DNA from: Atriophallophorus winterbourni
Taxonomy: Eukaryota; Platyhelminthes; Trematoda; Plagiorchiida; Microphallidae
NCBI GenBank assembly: GCA_013407085.1
Contig: JACCGJ010000601.1
Coordinates: 114,104-178,103 of the forward strand
DNA length: 64,000 bases
Reading direction: 5' to 3'
Shown here piece after piece: positions 22,367-33,984 of this stretch. The position numbers were made by a program, and so were the translations under genes. Numbering within the stretch: the first letter of the stretch is position 1; each line of letters opens with the position of its first letter. A model generated the notes under the pieces. It made no database searches. It saw only the letters and a list, made by a program, of their open reading frames with translations, and was not told the origin of the DNA.

Positions 22367-22959
22367 ATATTGGAGCTGGAAGTACGAGCTTTATACAGAG
22401 TTGGTGTAGATTTTGGTTGGTGGTGTTTTGGTTAAGTAGTCAACAATCTTCCCCCTGAAGAAGGATTGCAACGTGTATACGAAATTCGTTTGTCATAGGC
22501 AGGTTGAAATGTGTGGATGAATAAATAAATGAATACAATGTTATATCAAACTGATTCAATCAACTTCATTCACTCGGATTCGAGTGACAAATCCATCCAT
22601 CCGCACACTCCATCTAGTCTTTAGAGAGAGAGAGCAAAGTTCTTTTGAAACGAACAAACTTGTATCATGTCGACTACCCAGGTATACCTTCACGTCTAGG
22701 AGAGCGATCGTTTCTCTGCGATTCTTTAATACGTAACATTGCGTAACATTACGGTGAATATATTTACTCGTGGAGTATTGGAGCCGGTTGGATCAATAAT
22801 CAGACACACGACATAATTCATACCCACATGTCCGAACACGTTATACAAACTACAGGCATTGCTGTTGTTGCTGTTCAGGTTATCCGCCGTAGATTTGGGA
22901 CATGGATGTTCATCCGACGAGCATAAAGACTTCATGTTCCGCAGCGTTCTAAATGACTA

Positions 22960-23250
22960 AACAGTCCGGGATTACCGGGAACAATCTCGCCAGCAGCGCT
23001 CACAGCGATAGCGACAGCAACATTCGCGTGCTGTTGGGGGTGACGTAGGTTTAGCAGCCCAGAGTAATACTTGTTCTTCCCCAGCTTTACACATTGACCT
23101 AAAGATGTCCGGTCAACAGCAAAGTGTTTCTAACTTGCTTTCTTTTCTTTTTTGAAAACGTCTTTGTATCGACAAACGCGGTCTACCCAATGATCCACTT
23201 CCCGATTGCCAATCACCATAGAGAAGATCTTGTCGAATACAACCATTTCA
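22960..23250 (-). pseudogene. RTE-like LINE 3' fragment, left arm
   Basis: Minus-strand peptide EVDHWVDRVCRYKDVFK matches the GRP..RYKD..K motif near the end of RTE-type proteins. It is followed by the common tail (CVKLGKNKYYSG, gactgtttagtcatt). It abuts a family B hammerhead repeat at 23255-23360. Confidence 0.6.
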
Positions 23251-23276
23251 AGGCTCACTGAAACTAATCTTACTGT

Positions 23277-23318
23277 CTCCACCTGATGACGGCAAACAGC
23301 CAGAAACCGGTAGTGGAG
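23277..23318 (+). ncRNA. Family B hammerhead ribozyme, intact core (left arm)
   Basis: Stem I strand CTCCAC, core CTGATGA, stem II GGC-AAACA-GCC inside a C-A mismatch, core GAAA, stem III ACC/GGT (palindrome ACCGGT), cleavage base A (GTA), and stem I strand GTGGAG, the exact complement. All invariant hammerhead bases are present. Stem III has no room for a loop, so cleavage would probably need two copies folding together. Activity is not shown. Confidence 0.75.
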
Positions 23319-24461
23319 TGTAATTTCGGGGGATGTGAGCAACACATACCTTTGGTCAACCATTTGTCATTCTGTACCATGACCATGTCAGCGTGACTTT
23401 GTATCACATGGTTCATTTTTATTGGTCAATCGTCTAAGTTTGCGGGTATGCACAGTCAAGTATATCTCGAATGAATGAACTCAGGTCGGTATTTATTACG
23501 TCATTCTTGAAGTGTGACGTGAAGCTTTTTGATAATATGCAGATCAACACCCTCGGTTACAACACAATGGCAAGAACCACAGAAACGTTCAACGAAATAA
23601 TGTCGGGTTTAGGAAAGATTGCATGAAGATTGTTCAAAGGACAACATCCTCAAAACCATGAAAAGATGAACAACGTCGGCGGTTATTGAATGTTACGCAA
23701 ATGTTGTCTAGGTTAGTCGAAGAATACTAACGTGGTGATTACTTTAATGAAACCAATTATGACTAAATTAATTGAATACTCAGATCTCAGCCAAAACCGG
23801 TTGAGGGCAGAGTGGTAGTGACGTGTGTTGCCTAGATAAGATGAACGTGTGTTTGTTGTTCATGGGTCACGCGTGTAGAAAACGCTCTTCACGTTGTGGG
23901 AAAGATTGACCTAAGGGATAAATCGAGACGCATTCGATATCTTGGTGCTAAATGAGACTTGATTATTGTTCAGCAATAGAGGAAAATCAAGTGCCATTCG
24001 AAGGTTGCACAGACAACGTAATGAACCTTGGAAGATGGACAGCGGTTAGGCCTTGTTCAAGCTGTAGCATTCCTACACCTCAAGCATCAACATTGTACTG
24101 TTCGAAGATTTAGCTCTCCTTTTGATGTTAGTAAAGAATACCTTCTTAAATAATTAAAGCGATATTTGCATCCAATCATATAGCAAACAACTATGGCAGA
24201 TTGTTTGTGAACCAATTGGATTTCGAGTCAAATGCGCCTGTCATATCGAATGAACGTAAAAAGTAGAGTTTTCACAAGACTATACATGCGAAGTGGTTTT
24301 CTTCTCCAGAAGTCAGCAGATACTTTGTAAATTGTGGTGAAGATGATTAAAGTCTGTTGTAAAGATATCCTGAACAACATGCTCTGCAAACCAAATGTTA
24401 TAGAACGTACATATCGTCATGTTCCCCAATACATAGGCATACCATTTTATGAGAATATAAC

Positions 24462-24686
24462 TTGACGTTTGCGCTAGTGAATGTCCAAAACGAAGAGTAC
24501 ATTGTAGGACGGTACAACATCGGAAGTGAGCGATGCTGGGGGATACATTTGGCGAATATTCTAGCAGTTTATTTGAGCGAACATTTCTCCAATCTCAAAT
24601 TAGTTCCAGGGTCTTACGGCAAACTAAGCTGTACATCAATAAATGAATTATGTTATTATGAAACAGACGACAATGGGAACATTTAA
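24462..24686 (+). other. Unidentified open frame, left-arm copy
   Basis: Reads NVQNEEYIVGRYNIGSERCW then GIHLANILAVYLSEHFSNLK and LVPGSYGK. In the right arm (minus, 46066-45839) the same frame is followed by a good donor (GGCAAG/gtaagc). Here that donor is mutated (GGCAAACTAAGC). Upstream, another frame (RMNVKSR..., KMIKVCCKDILNNMLCKPN) precedes it in both arms. It may be an exon of an unrecognised gene or repeat protein. Confidence 0.3.
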
Positions 24687-25664
24687 ATAAGTAATGCATC
24701 AATAAAATGCGAACAGATTTTACAATACTATTTATAATTCGAGACTACTCATTAGTAGTTGATAAGTAAATTTGAACGTTACGTTCAGAAACGCTCCTTG
24801 GCATGGCATCGGATAATACATGCGTGGTCGAAAGCTCTTCCGTTTCATGTTCCATTCACTTACCAATAAAATGCTTTAAGTGGATTCTTCTATTTGATCT
24901 AGTGATAATCGGCCAGCAAGCAGCCTGATCCTTTTTGAAATTTTCTGTACATTTAACAAACAATTTTGACTGCTTAATTTTAATTACGGCAGTATTTTGT
25001 TTGACATGACTGCCTTTGCATTAAATTATGACGCAAAGTTTATTTTTGTGCATTGAAGCAAAGAGCTTGAATGAATTATTCGTATTTTCTGAGCTAGTTA
25101 CATGCATGTATTTAGCTGGAACAAGTTATTCGAATGCATCATCTGTCTTGCTGAACAACCCGAGGCAAATTTCATGCTAGTTTCTTTAATCACATGAGTT
25201 CAAGTTTTAAGTTCTTCATTTAATTTGAGTATTGAAAGGATCTGTGATTAACAAAAACTCAACCATTTACATAACATTAGGGTTGATACTAGAATTCAGA
25301 CATAATCTACTGAAAATTACTTTTAAAATCAATTTATATAATTGCTCGAATAAAGGCTCTCTCAAATTCGAAGTAAATATAAAATATTTACAATAAGAAG
25401 GTAATATAACATGCAAATCGTGATTTTACTGTCTCACAAAATGAGTGCAAACAGCACGAATCCAGAAGAAGGGTTTATTTCATGGATATACAAGTAAATG
25501 AGTATCTTTTTTTATGACCATGAATTTAACCTCATCTACATCTGGTTGCGCAAATGTGATTGTACGGGTTGGTGGTGCAATTAATCCAACAGTACCAAAC
25601 AAGCGCTCCTTCCTTGTTTACCATCCCTCCACTGTTTCAAGAGCATGCGGATCCTGATCCTACT

Positions 25665-25708
25665 GTCCCTACCTAATGAATGGAAACAGCACGAAACCGG
25701 TCGTGGGG
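25665..25708 (+). ncRNA. Family A hammerhead ribozyme, mutated core (left arm)
   Basis: CCCTAC - CTAATGA - ATGG AAACA GCAC - GAAAC - CGGTC - GTGGGG. Stem I pairs fully (one G-T). Core position G5 is A, expected to abolish cleavage. Part of a family A unit starting near 25615 (gcatgcggatcctgatc). Confidence 0.7.
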
Positions 25709-25768
25709 TGTCTATGTGTGTGTATTGGAAATGTATACGAATGAGTATCGTTGTTTGATGCAACATAC

Positions 25769-25846
25769 CTTTTCTTTCAATTTTGGGAGAAACACAACTT
25801 TTCCAATATTCTTGCGTTCGTGCAGACGGCCCATGGCTTCCTTATA
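25769..25846 (-). CDS. VAT1: Antisense copy of VAT-1-like penultimate recognised exon (left arm)
   Basis: 78 bp with intact acceptor (ccgcag) and donor (AAG/gtatgt). The peptide YKEAMGRLHERKNIGKVVFL is identical to the 44724-44801 exon. One substitution seen (TTT for TTC) is synonymous. It lies in opposite orientation to the main gene. Confidence 0.85.
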
Positions 25847-27154
25847 CTGCGGTAAAAAGATAATTGCACGTTGTTTAGCAAATGCATTAACTTTCTAAGA
25901 TGGGCATATATTCAGTTTCTCAAAATTTACAACTTTTTATTTATTTTGAATAGATTTTTTTATAGAAAATAAGGCATATTTAATGGCTTTGATTACCATA
26001 TATCTGGAAACAGATTAGCATAAATATTTGATATCACAGTAACATCACTGCCAAAGCTGACAAAAAACTATTTTATAGATGGAAAATGGTCGTTAGTTTA
26101 ATGGGTCATGGTGAGTCTAAACTAGGAAGTATATCTCCGAGAAATCATTTTACAAATGAATGACTATAAGCTTGAAAGAACGTGCTTTCGAATTTTCACA
26201 ATGGTGACACACTGAGAAGCAGAATGTTCGTGCTGATGATAAACAGATATTGCTGTCGTTAGTTGAAAGTAGATAATTTCGACCAAGCGTTGTTTATCAG
26301 TTTGAGCGCTGTTAAATAGATCGTTCTTTTCGAACCAGACTGCTTGTTCCTGTGAAAATGCTAGGCACAATGAGATTATTGAACACTCGCGATGATAATA
26401 CATGATACGTATCGACCAAAGTAGTTCAGCATTTTCGTTGTGAGAGCATTTAGCCTCGTAATAACTTATTTTATTATCAGTCTTATTAAGTGAATACTGA
26501 ACATAGATTATTTTATACTCTACATCATTCAGCTTACTTTGAATACACCTTGTAAAACATCATCTCGAAGTCGAGGAAACGTTGATACTGCTCAACGTAG
26601 ATCAGACAATCAGCTTGCAAACGAATACTGTCTATTTATGTGAGCACTGTGGGGAAGATTGTTCCTCTTGTTGCGTTATTTGAAACACTTTCGAACAGTT
26701 CGGTTTTGACGTGAGTTAATTCGGGCATTATCAAATGCCACTGCCTAATTTCAGCTCAAGGATGAGGGTCGAAAGCATATTCTTTCCAGCTTGTATGACC
26801 AATGTGGAATGATTGCATGTATATTTTATAAACATCTTTATATTGATAGCGTCGAGTTTCTTATTCAAATTTAATCGTATTGGAGTCAACTGAGATAGTA
26901 TAGTATTAGTTTCGAGCGTATATTCTACAATCCATCCACTTAACAAACAAGCAAACATTCCTTTCAAATATAAAAACATAAAACCACATATTGGTCGTGA
27001 ACGAGTCTATACGACTTTCCGTCAAATTTTCCGTTCAGCTGGGCAAATTGCATGCGAGAAACACGTCAAGCACGCGATTGGTTTAACTGGTTCGTGATCA
27101 GAAAGCATTCATTCATTATCGTTTGTCTGGAAATTCGCCTCATCCACCACTTGC

Positions 27155-27364
27155 CTGCTCGAATCCCCATTCGGTGTCTACCCATGGGTCGATGGAACCC
27201 TCATCGATTTGTTTCAACAACGCCGTCCAGGCCTGTCGAACCATGTGCTCAGTAAACGAGTTTGTATTGGCGCGGTCGAAAACGAGTGAATTTAAACAAA
27301 ACCCCGCAATTATGCGGTTCTCCTCTTGAATTCGTAACGGATGCAGACGCTCGGTATGGAACCA
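27155..27364 (-). CDS. VAT1: Antisense copy of the VAT-1-like 70-codon exon (left arm)
   Basis: 210 bp, open throughout, with acceptor tttttcacag and the same GC donor (CAG/gcaagt) as its counterpart at 43191-43400. About six substitutions were counted, two of them amino-acid changes (SFSEH to SFTEH; AWTGLL to AWTALL). The intact frame argues that it is, or recently was, part of a working gene copy or allele. Confidence 0.85.
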
Positions 27365-27618
27365 CTGTGAAAAATAAAAGAATGAATTACCAAAGTATGG
27401 TGTTGCTCACATCCCCTGCACTTACATTCCACTATCGGTTTCGGGCTACAATGTTTTTCATTATTCAAGTGTGACTGAATTGTTAGTTGTTTAAAATAGG
27501 TGAAGTAAATTATTTGGCGCGGAATTCAAATTGAACATCTGTTATTGGTATTTGAAAGTAATTCTAATTTTAAACAAGGGCAATTTTTTGGATTTTATGG
27601 TGTTTTATTAGGCTTTTG

Positions 27619-28618
27619 NNNNNNNNNNNNNNNNNNNNNNNNNNNNNNNNNNNNNNNNNNNNNNNNNNNNNNNNNNNNNNNNNNNNNNNNNNNNNNNNNN
27701 NNNNNNNNNNNNNNNNNNNNNNNNNNNNNNNNNNNNNNNNNNNNNNNNNNNNNNNNNNNNNNNNNNNNNNNNNNNNNNNNNNNNNNNNNNNNNNNNNNNN
27801 NNNNNNNNNNNNNNNNNNNNNNNNNNNNNNNNNNNNNNNNNNNNNNNNNNNNNNNNNNNNNNNNNNNNNNNNNNNNNNNNNNNNNNNNNNNNNNNNNNNN
27901 NNNNNNNNNNNNNNNNNNNNNNNNNNNNNNNNNNNNNNNNNNNNNNNNNNNNNNNNNNNNNNNNNNNNNNNNNNNNNNNNNNNNNNNNNNNNNNNNNNNN
28001 NNNNNNNNNNNNNNNNNNNNNNNNNNNNNNNNNNNNNNNNNNNNNNNNNNNNNNNNNNNNNNNNNNNNNNNNNNNNNNNNNNNNNNNNNNNNNNNNNNNN
28101 NNNNNNNNNNNNNNNNNNNNNNNNNNNNNNNNNNNNNNNNNNNNNNNNNNNNNNNNNNNNNNNNNNNNNNNNNNNNNNNNNNNNNNNNNNNNNNNNNNNN
28201 NNNNNNNNNNNNNNNNNNNNNNNNNNNNNNNNNNNNNNNNNNNNNNNNNNNNNNNNNNNNNNNNNNNNNNNNNNNNNNNNNNNNNNNNNNNNNNNNNNNN
28301 NNNNNNNNNNNNNNNNNNNNNNNNNNNNNNNNNNNNNNNNNNNNNNNNNNNNNNNNNNNNNNNNNNNNNNNNNNNNNNNNNNNNNNNNNNNNNNNNNNNN
28401 NNNNNNNNNNNNNNNNNNNNNNNNNNNNNNNNNNNNNNNNNNNNNNNNNNNNNNNNNNNNNNNNNNNNNNNNNNNNNNNNNNNNNNNNNNNNNNNNNNNN
28501 NNNNNNNNNNNNNNNNNNNNNNNNNNNNNNNNNNNNNNNNNNNNNNNNNNNNNNNNNNNNNNNNNNNNNNNNNNNNNNNNNNNNNNNNNNNNNNNNNNNN
28601 NNNNNNNNNNNNNNNNNN
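27619..28618. other. Assembly gap of 1000 N
   Basis: Exactly 1000 undetermined bases, most likely an arbitrary scaffolding gap. The left flank is the inner end of the inverted arm. The right flank starts exactly at a direct repeat of 19470. Open frames drawn through the N run have no meaning. Confidence 0.99.
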
Positions 28619-29263
28619 CATGAATTTTCATCAATAAAATTCGTTTTACCACACAAAATCAATTAACTTTTATGTTGCGTTTGCGTTGAACAAAGTCACT
28701 TTTAAATATTTAACGATTTTGAAACAAATCAAGTTAGGCAATCACACCACACATTCCATACTGTTTCTAATCTTGGAAAAGTAAACGTCATTGTGTAAAA
28801 TCCTGCTACATAAACTCATAGTGTTATTTTTCGTTATTGTCTTATGCTATTTTGGTTGAATGACCAAATAGCTGAACTATAATTTTTTGCAAGAAATTTG
28901 GTAAGCGCGTGACTGCTTAGGTGTTTGAAACAAATAGAAACGCTACGAGAAACCGTAGAATCTGTGATAAATTGTAAAATCTAATTTACTAATATATTGA
29001 TTTATTAAATACGCTGCAAAATCTTGTTATTTGCGGATGATATCAAGCTGTGGACACAAGTACGTACAACAGAGGATTGCAGAGAGCTTCAGCTGGACCT
29101 CGATGCCTTACAGGACTGGTCAGTTATAAATGAACTACCTTTCAATGTCAGAAAATGCAAGGTATTGACTGTTGGAAGACATTTCGAGTACTCCTACACT
29201 ATTGGTTCCCATACTCTTGAAAGCACTGACAAGGAGAGGGACTTGGGTTTGTGGGTGAGCAGC
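28619..29263 (+). repeat. Direct repeat, copy B (empty site)
   Basis: Matches 19470-20611 but lacks the 19741-20202 insertion and an 18-bp stretch. It begins at the gap edge, as expected for two contigs or haplotypes that overlap here. Confidence 0.9.
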
Positions 29264-29995
29264 ACTTTGAAACCGTCACATAACGTCACATCTGTCTATG
29301 AAAAGAAGTCACGAGTACTGCTACTGCTAAAACGCGTGTTCGGGAGTTTCACTAAGCCAACCGTTCATCGATTAATTAATACGTACTTGAGGCCAACCAT
29401 GGAGTATGCGGTTCAGGCTTGGTCACCCTGGCTACAGAAGGACATCAGCCTCTTGCAGAGAATATATCATCGAACCACCAAGCTCATACGCGAAGACCGT
29501 ATTGCAAGTCTCAATCTATTGGACTCTCGCTACCGACGTCCTAGAGGTGATTTGATACTTATGTTCAATATACTACATACCCCCAACCATCCCCTAAATC
29601 AACTATTCAGGCGACTACCACGCAGAACCAGCCGGAGTCACGACTATACAGTACTTATTCCCGACTCGAGACTAAACTGTCTAAGGTAATTTTATTCTGT
29701 ACGTGTATGCTTTACCTGGAACTACCCACCTTGAATATATTCAAATCGAATTTGGACAATTTCATGTTGACCAATCCAAACTTTGAACCTATATAGTTTA
29801 CACCATAAAAGCTTTGAACTTTGAAAACAGTTTCTGTCCAATGGATTTTTTACTTGATTCCTGAACTGCTCAGTAAGCAAACAAATCCCGTTTTTCTACC
29901 CATGTTATTCGTAATTCCCATATTATTCTGTGGTTTTTGTCAAGCTATATGCTTTTTATGCCATTAAAATTGAATTGAATTGAATTGAATTGAAA
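29010..29995 (+). mobile_element. 5'-truncated CR1-like LINE with 3' short-repeat tail
   Basis: Open for 221 codons from LLFADDIKLWTQVRTTEDCR through VLLLLKRVFGSFTK, LRPTMEYAVQAWSPW and ILHTPNHPLNQLFR, the RT thumb and C-terminal region. It starts at the catalytic FADD box, so it is dead on arrival. The end at 29968-29995 is a TTGAA tandem run, as CR1-type elements end in short repeats rather than poly(A). Confidence 0.85.
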
Positions 29996-30639
29996 AAAAT
30001 AACATGCTTAACGTTCATGGTTGCTAATATGGTTTATCAGTAGTATCTACCAAATGGTTAAGGACCATTTGTAATGAGAAGATGTAGCATTTAAACCGCT
30101 TGTTTATCATGCCCTTCGTGGTAATTCGAAGTAATTTATTGTTTTTAATGGTATCAAAAGTGTTGAGCTCAACATAAACCAGAGGATGTTAAAATTTAAA
30201 TGTAAGTAAACTAACGCATGCAAAGATAGTAGAAAATGTTGAGAAATAAAAGCAAGTGGCCATTTAAATTTAAATCGCATGTAAGTTTAGTCTAAATATT
30301 AGGATTGCTATTATCCAAATCCCCGAGTCTGTCCTCGTAGCACGTTCTGGCTGGGAACCGTGGCAAGCCCACGGAGAAACATTCAGGTTTTATTCGATGA
30401 ATCTTGGGGGACATTTTCCCATTGTAACATCATCCTACCGAGTTGAAATGACACTTTTTTCATTTCACTCCTACTTATAGTACATAAAATTCTTTTTTGG
30501 GAGGAATATAATTCATTCAATCCCTGGTTGCATGTTTGCAATCAACCAAATCAATAGGCGCTGAAACAACTCATAGCAATAAGGTTGGAAAATGGTTTGG
30601 GCGGTTTGAAAAAAACTTAACTTGTAATGGCCACTTGTT

Positions 30640-30840
30640 GCATAGGGTTCGTACAACGAACCACGATGCTCAAACAAGAATTCAAAAGTGATTCGTGGTC
30701 AAGCACTCAGGCGCTTATTGATGATCAAAGTGATGTGTTGCTCACGTCCCCCGAAATCACACTCCACTACCGGTTTCGGACTGTTTGCCGTCATCAGGTG
30801 GAGACAGTAAGATTAGATTTTGTGAGACCTGCAACAGTAG
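30640..30840 (-). mobile_element. Family B hammerhead-repeat unit
   Basis: One unit on the minus strand. The ribozyme is at 30762-30803 with core CTGATGA and GAAAC, stem II CGGC-AAACA-GTCC, and stem I CTCCAC/GTGGAG intact. Downstream are the usual gtgagcaacacatcac motif and the GGTTCGT-TGT-ACGAACC hairpin. It sits in VAT-1 intron 1. Confidence 0.75.
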
Positions 30841-31764
30841 AAGAGTGGCAAACCAAGCTGTAGAGTGAAGCCATTTTAGTTTTGGGTTCAGACAACGAAT
30901 CAAAATATGCTAATAACTGATAAAAAATATCAAATCCCACTCAAGCGCTGTTTTTAAATAAAATATCGTTTCACAGAAAATTAAAATCGCTGAGTTGTAT
31001 ATTAAAGAAGCGCATAGGAAAATCTAGCACGCTCAAGAAAGATGTAGAACTTAATCAGCGAAACTTTGACCGCTCAAAAAAACTAGTTCTCAGCATCCGA
31101 AACACGCCTTATAAATAAAGGATAGCTCACCTGAATCTATTCAACTTTCCCTACTTACAAATCACATGAGATTTATCCTATTTAACAAAATATTATATAT
31201 CACAAACCATCGCTTACAGGGACAGGGGTAATTTTATTTATCTACCAGGGTGGTAGATGTTCAGATGTGTTGTGTAAGGGATAGGGATGTGAGCAACACA
31301 TTACGTTGGTAATTTTATTAAGGATATATTTATATGTTAAGAGATTTTCACAATAACCTCAGTTATAACGCATACTTAGTGATTTCCTATAGATGAGAGT
31401 GCAACATATTTCACAAATGAGATATCGAGTTTAGCAATAAAGAAATTTCCCACAACGGAGGATACTAATATGATTGTCACTTATTGATGTGATTAAAATC
31501 CATACGTTTATATATTTTTATGTATCGTGAAATTTTATTTAATTATATCTTTGTGAACCCATTTCCAAAGCCCAATGAAAAAATTTACTCTCTCTAATGA
31601 ATAAGGGTAATCGACAGAAAACGATAGAGGATTCGATGTGTACCAGATGTGAGCACGCAAATAACAATTTATTTCAATCGATTTAAAACGTGACTTGAAT
31701 CCACTATGTGGATCGGTCAACCAAATGCTGGTGGGACTAAATTGATCAAGTATAATGATGACCA

Positions 31765-32350
31765 CTACCACTTAATCACTGTTTCAAGGCTCACTGAACC
31801 TGATCTTACTGCATCCACCTGATGACGGCAAACAGCCAGAAACCGGTAGTGGAGTGCAATTTCGCAGGATGTGAGCAACACATCACTTTGGTCATCTATA
31901 AGCTCCTTCAGTGATTGACCACGAATCATTTTGTGATTCCGTGTTTGAACATCGTGGTTTGTTGTACGGTGGCATTCAATTATAACTTTGTTCACCACTT
32001 ATCCATTGTTTCACGTCTAACTGGAAGTAATCATACTGTATCCACTTGATGACGGCAAACAGCCAGAAACCGATAGTGGCGTGTAAGTGCGGGGATGTGA
32101 GCAACACATCACTTTGATCATCCATAAGCGCCTTGAGTGATTGACCACGAATCACTATGTGTTTCTGTGTTTGAACATCGTGGTTCGTTGTACGAACCCT
32201 ATGCAACAGTGGCATTCATGTATAACTTTGTGTACCACTTATGCACTGTTTCAAGGCTCACTGAACCTAATCTTAATGTCTGCACTTGAAGAGGGCAAAC
32301 AGCCAGAAACCGGTTATAATGTGTGATAGCAGGGGATATGAGCACTTAAA
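31765..32350 (+). mobile_element. Tandem array of three family B hammerhead units
   Basis: Ribozyme cores lie at 31819 (CTGATGA, intact), 32046 (TTGATGA) and 32286 (TTGAAGA), so the period is 227-240 bp. Each unit also carries gtgagcaacacatcac, ataagcgccttgag, a GAATCAC...GTGATTC hairpin and GGTTCGT-TGT-ACGAACC. Decay increases along the array. Head-to-tail units with one ribozyme each are the hallmark of retrozyme-type elements. Confidence 0.75.
31813..31854 (+). ncRNA. Family B hammerhead ribozyme, intact core
   Basis: ATCCAC - CTGATGA - C GGC AAACA GCC A - GAAA - CCGGTA - GTGGAG. Core bases are intact; stem I keeps five pairs. First of three in the 31765-32350 array. Confidence 0.75.
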
Positions 32351-33050
32351 TATTGGATCATGGAACAGTATTCACTAAGTTTCGGTACTGTCAGTGTTTA
32401 AAAGCACTGTTACGCAGAAAATGTTATCACCACTTTGGTTGAACATTTAGATTCCTTCCTAAGCAAAACCGTGTTTATAAATGTTTTCGTTAGCTGAGTA
32501 TTTGTCAAAACAAGGGGATTAGTCAAACGCTGGGAATGTTTAAACATTACCTGTAGTCAAGATTCTAGATACTAGATTGAAGATTGAAGAATTTATTTTA
32601 TAAAAAGCCTATAGCTCTCAACACCATAGGTTATTCGTATATGTATAAAAACTATATAAATTGAGGCCTTGGGCAGATTGACAGTTTGTGTAGGGAATTA
32701 AAATGCCAGGTATTGTTTCAGTATGACAAAACACGATCCGTTATGATAAATATTGCGTGAAGTTGCTTAGTTAATTTGAATAAGCAGGTTTTACTTGCTT
32801 GGTATAAATGTACGCACGTTGTTTCTGAAAATCCTTTCACTAAATGGTTGTAACAGCGTCTGACGATTAGGAGTTCCATAAGAGAAGAAGAAAAGAAATC
32901 AATTTAAGCATAAAGGGGGTATATGCAAAGCCAACGAATGTTTGTGTGTGGTATGGCTTGACCTGGGTCGAAATAACCATCCAGATACGTAACTACAAAA
33001 CGTGAATTGAGTATTTTGAAACCTTGTAGCTCAGGTACTGGATGGCAGTT

Positions 33051-33247
33051 CACAGTTGTTCTCCGAGCTGGTCTGGTTGATTGCGGACGTTTCGTCATCA
33101 AACTAGATGACATCATCAGCGAAACTTCTTTCGAAGCAACTGGGCGGTGGGCATCATTCGAATTTATCTGCTGCGTTGCTGATGATGTCATCTAGTTTGA
33201 TGACGAAACGTCCGCAATCAACCATACCAGATCGGAGAACAACTGTG
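33051..33247. repeat. 70-bp inverted repeat (foldback element)
   Basis: 33051-33120 (cacagttgttctccgagctgg ... gacatcatcagc) and 33178-33247 are almost perfect reverse complements (a few mismatches), separated by 57 bp. A degenerate relative of one arm appears near 36380-36430. It lies in intron 1, about 300 bp before VAT-1 exon 2. It could be a MITE or foldback element; a transcript would form a long hairpin. Confidence 0.85.
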
Positions 33248-33403
33248 ATTTCAATATTTTTAAAGTGTTATCTATAGTATCATATTTATAATGCATTCTG
33301 ATTAAATGTTCCAAGCAGCTCAACCATACCTACAAGGTAAATCAATCAATCTGCTGTTCTCAGATGTTGAAATGCTCACGGAACACCTAATCTCGCAAAC
33401 TCC

Positions 33404-33440
33404 ACCTGACAACGACAAACAGCCAGAACTCGTTTGTTAA
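33404..33440 (+). repeat. Remnant of a family B hammerhead repeat
   Basis: CTCCACCTGACAACGACAAA followed by CAGCCAGAACTCG: recognisable, but both core motifs are broken. Confidence 0.5.
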
Positions 33441-33548
33441 TTTCAAGAGCGACACAAAAAATGAACAAAAACTAAATCAGGACTTGGTAACTTTTCCGCG
33501 GTTGTTAAATATGACTCTCCAGCTTGTTTTATTTTCTTCTTTCGCCAG

Positions 33549-33678
33549 TGGAATCAACTTCCTCGATATTATGCTTCGTCAAGGCTTGCTGGAGAGAGGT
33601 CTGAAACCACCGTTCACTATGGGCAGTGAATGTTGTGGCATCGTCAGATCCATCGGAGAAGATATAACCGAATACAAG
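33549..33678 (+). CDS. VAT1: VAT-1-like exon 2
   Basis: 130 bp from the acceptor ttctttcgccag to the donor AAG/gtaaat. The first base completes the Cys codon of exon 1, giving ACGINFLDIMLRQGLLERGL, then PPFTMGSECCGIVRSIGED. This is the core of the GroES-like domain. The N-F-x-D-x-x-x-R-x-G pattern is conserved in quinone-oxidoreductase-like proteins, and zinc ligands are absent. Ends phase 0. Confidence 0.9.
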
Positions 33679-33984
33679 GTAAATCAATAACATCGTGATC
33701 CGCAAATGTATGCACTGCTTGCCAGTTAACCAATGCATATTAATATTTTTTGTCATTTTTATTGTTATTGTGGAGTAGGTAGTTGTTGTTTCTCTACAAG
33801 GTGCGCTTAGTTACATAACACGAAATAAAACAAAGTAATCTCAGTGGCAATTGATGTGGTTTGGTGCCAATTTCTACTTTTGTTTATCTGAAAATGTGAT
33901 CAAAAATGTTAGTTTCAAAGTAATTCAAATTTTTAATGGTCTAAAAAGCAAAAACGTACAAGTGACCACAAATTAAAAAATAAA

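Larger units (their letters stand above)
21308..27618 (-). repeat. Large inverted repeat, left arm (6.3 kb)
   Basis: The whole segment is the reverse complement of 42928-49212, with scattered substitutions and short indels (about 3% in the exon compared). The inner end runs straight into the N gap. It carries antisense copies of VAT-1 exons at 27155-27364 and 25769-25846, an RTE tail, hammerhead repeats and an acidic open frame. It may be a true inverted duplication or a misplaced haplotype contig. Confidence 0.9.

Noticed and set aside
27545..28666. Frames of over 330 codons across 27.6-28.6 kb
   Set aside because: They consist of undetermined bases in the assembly gap.
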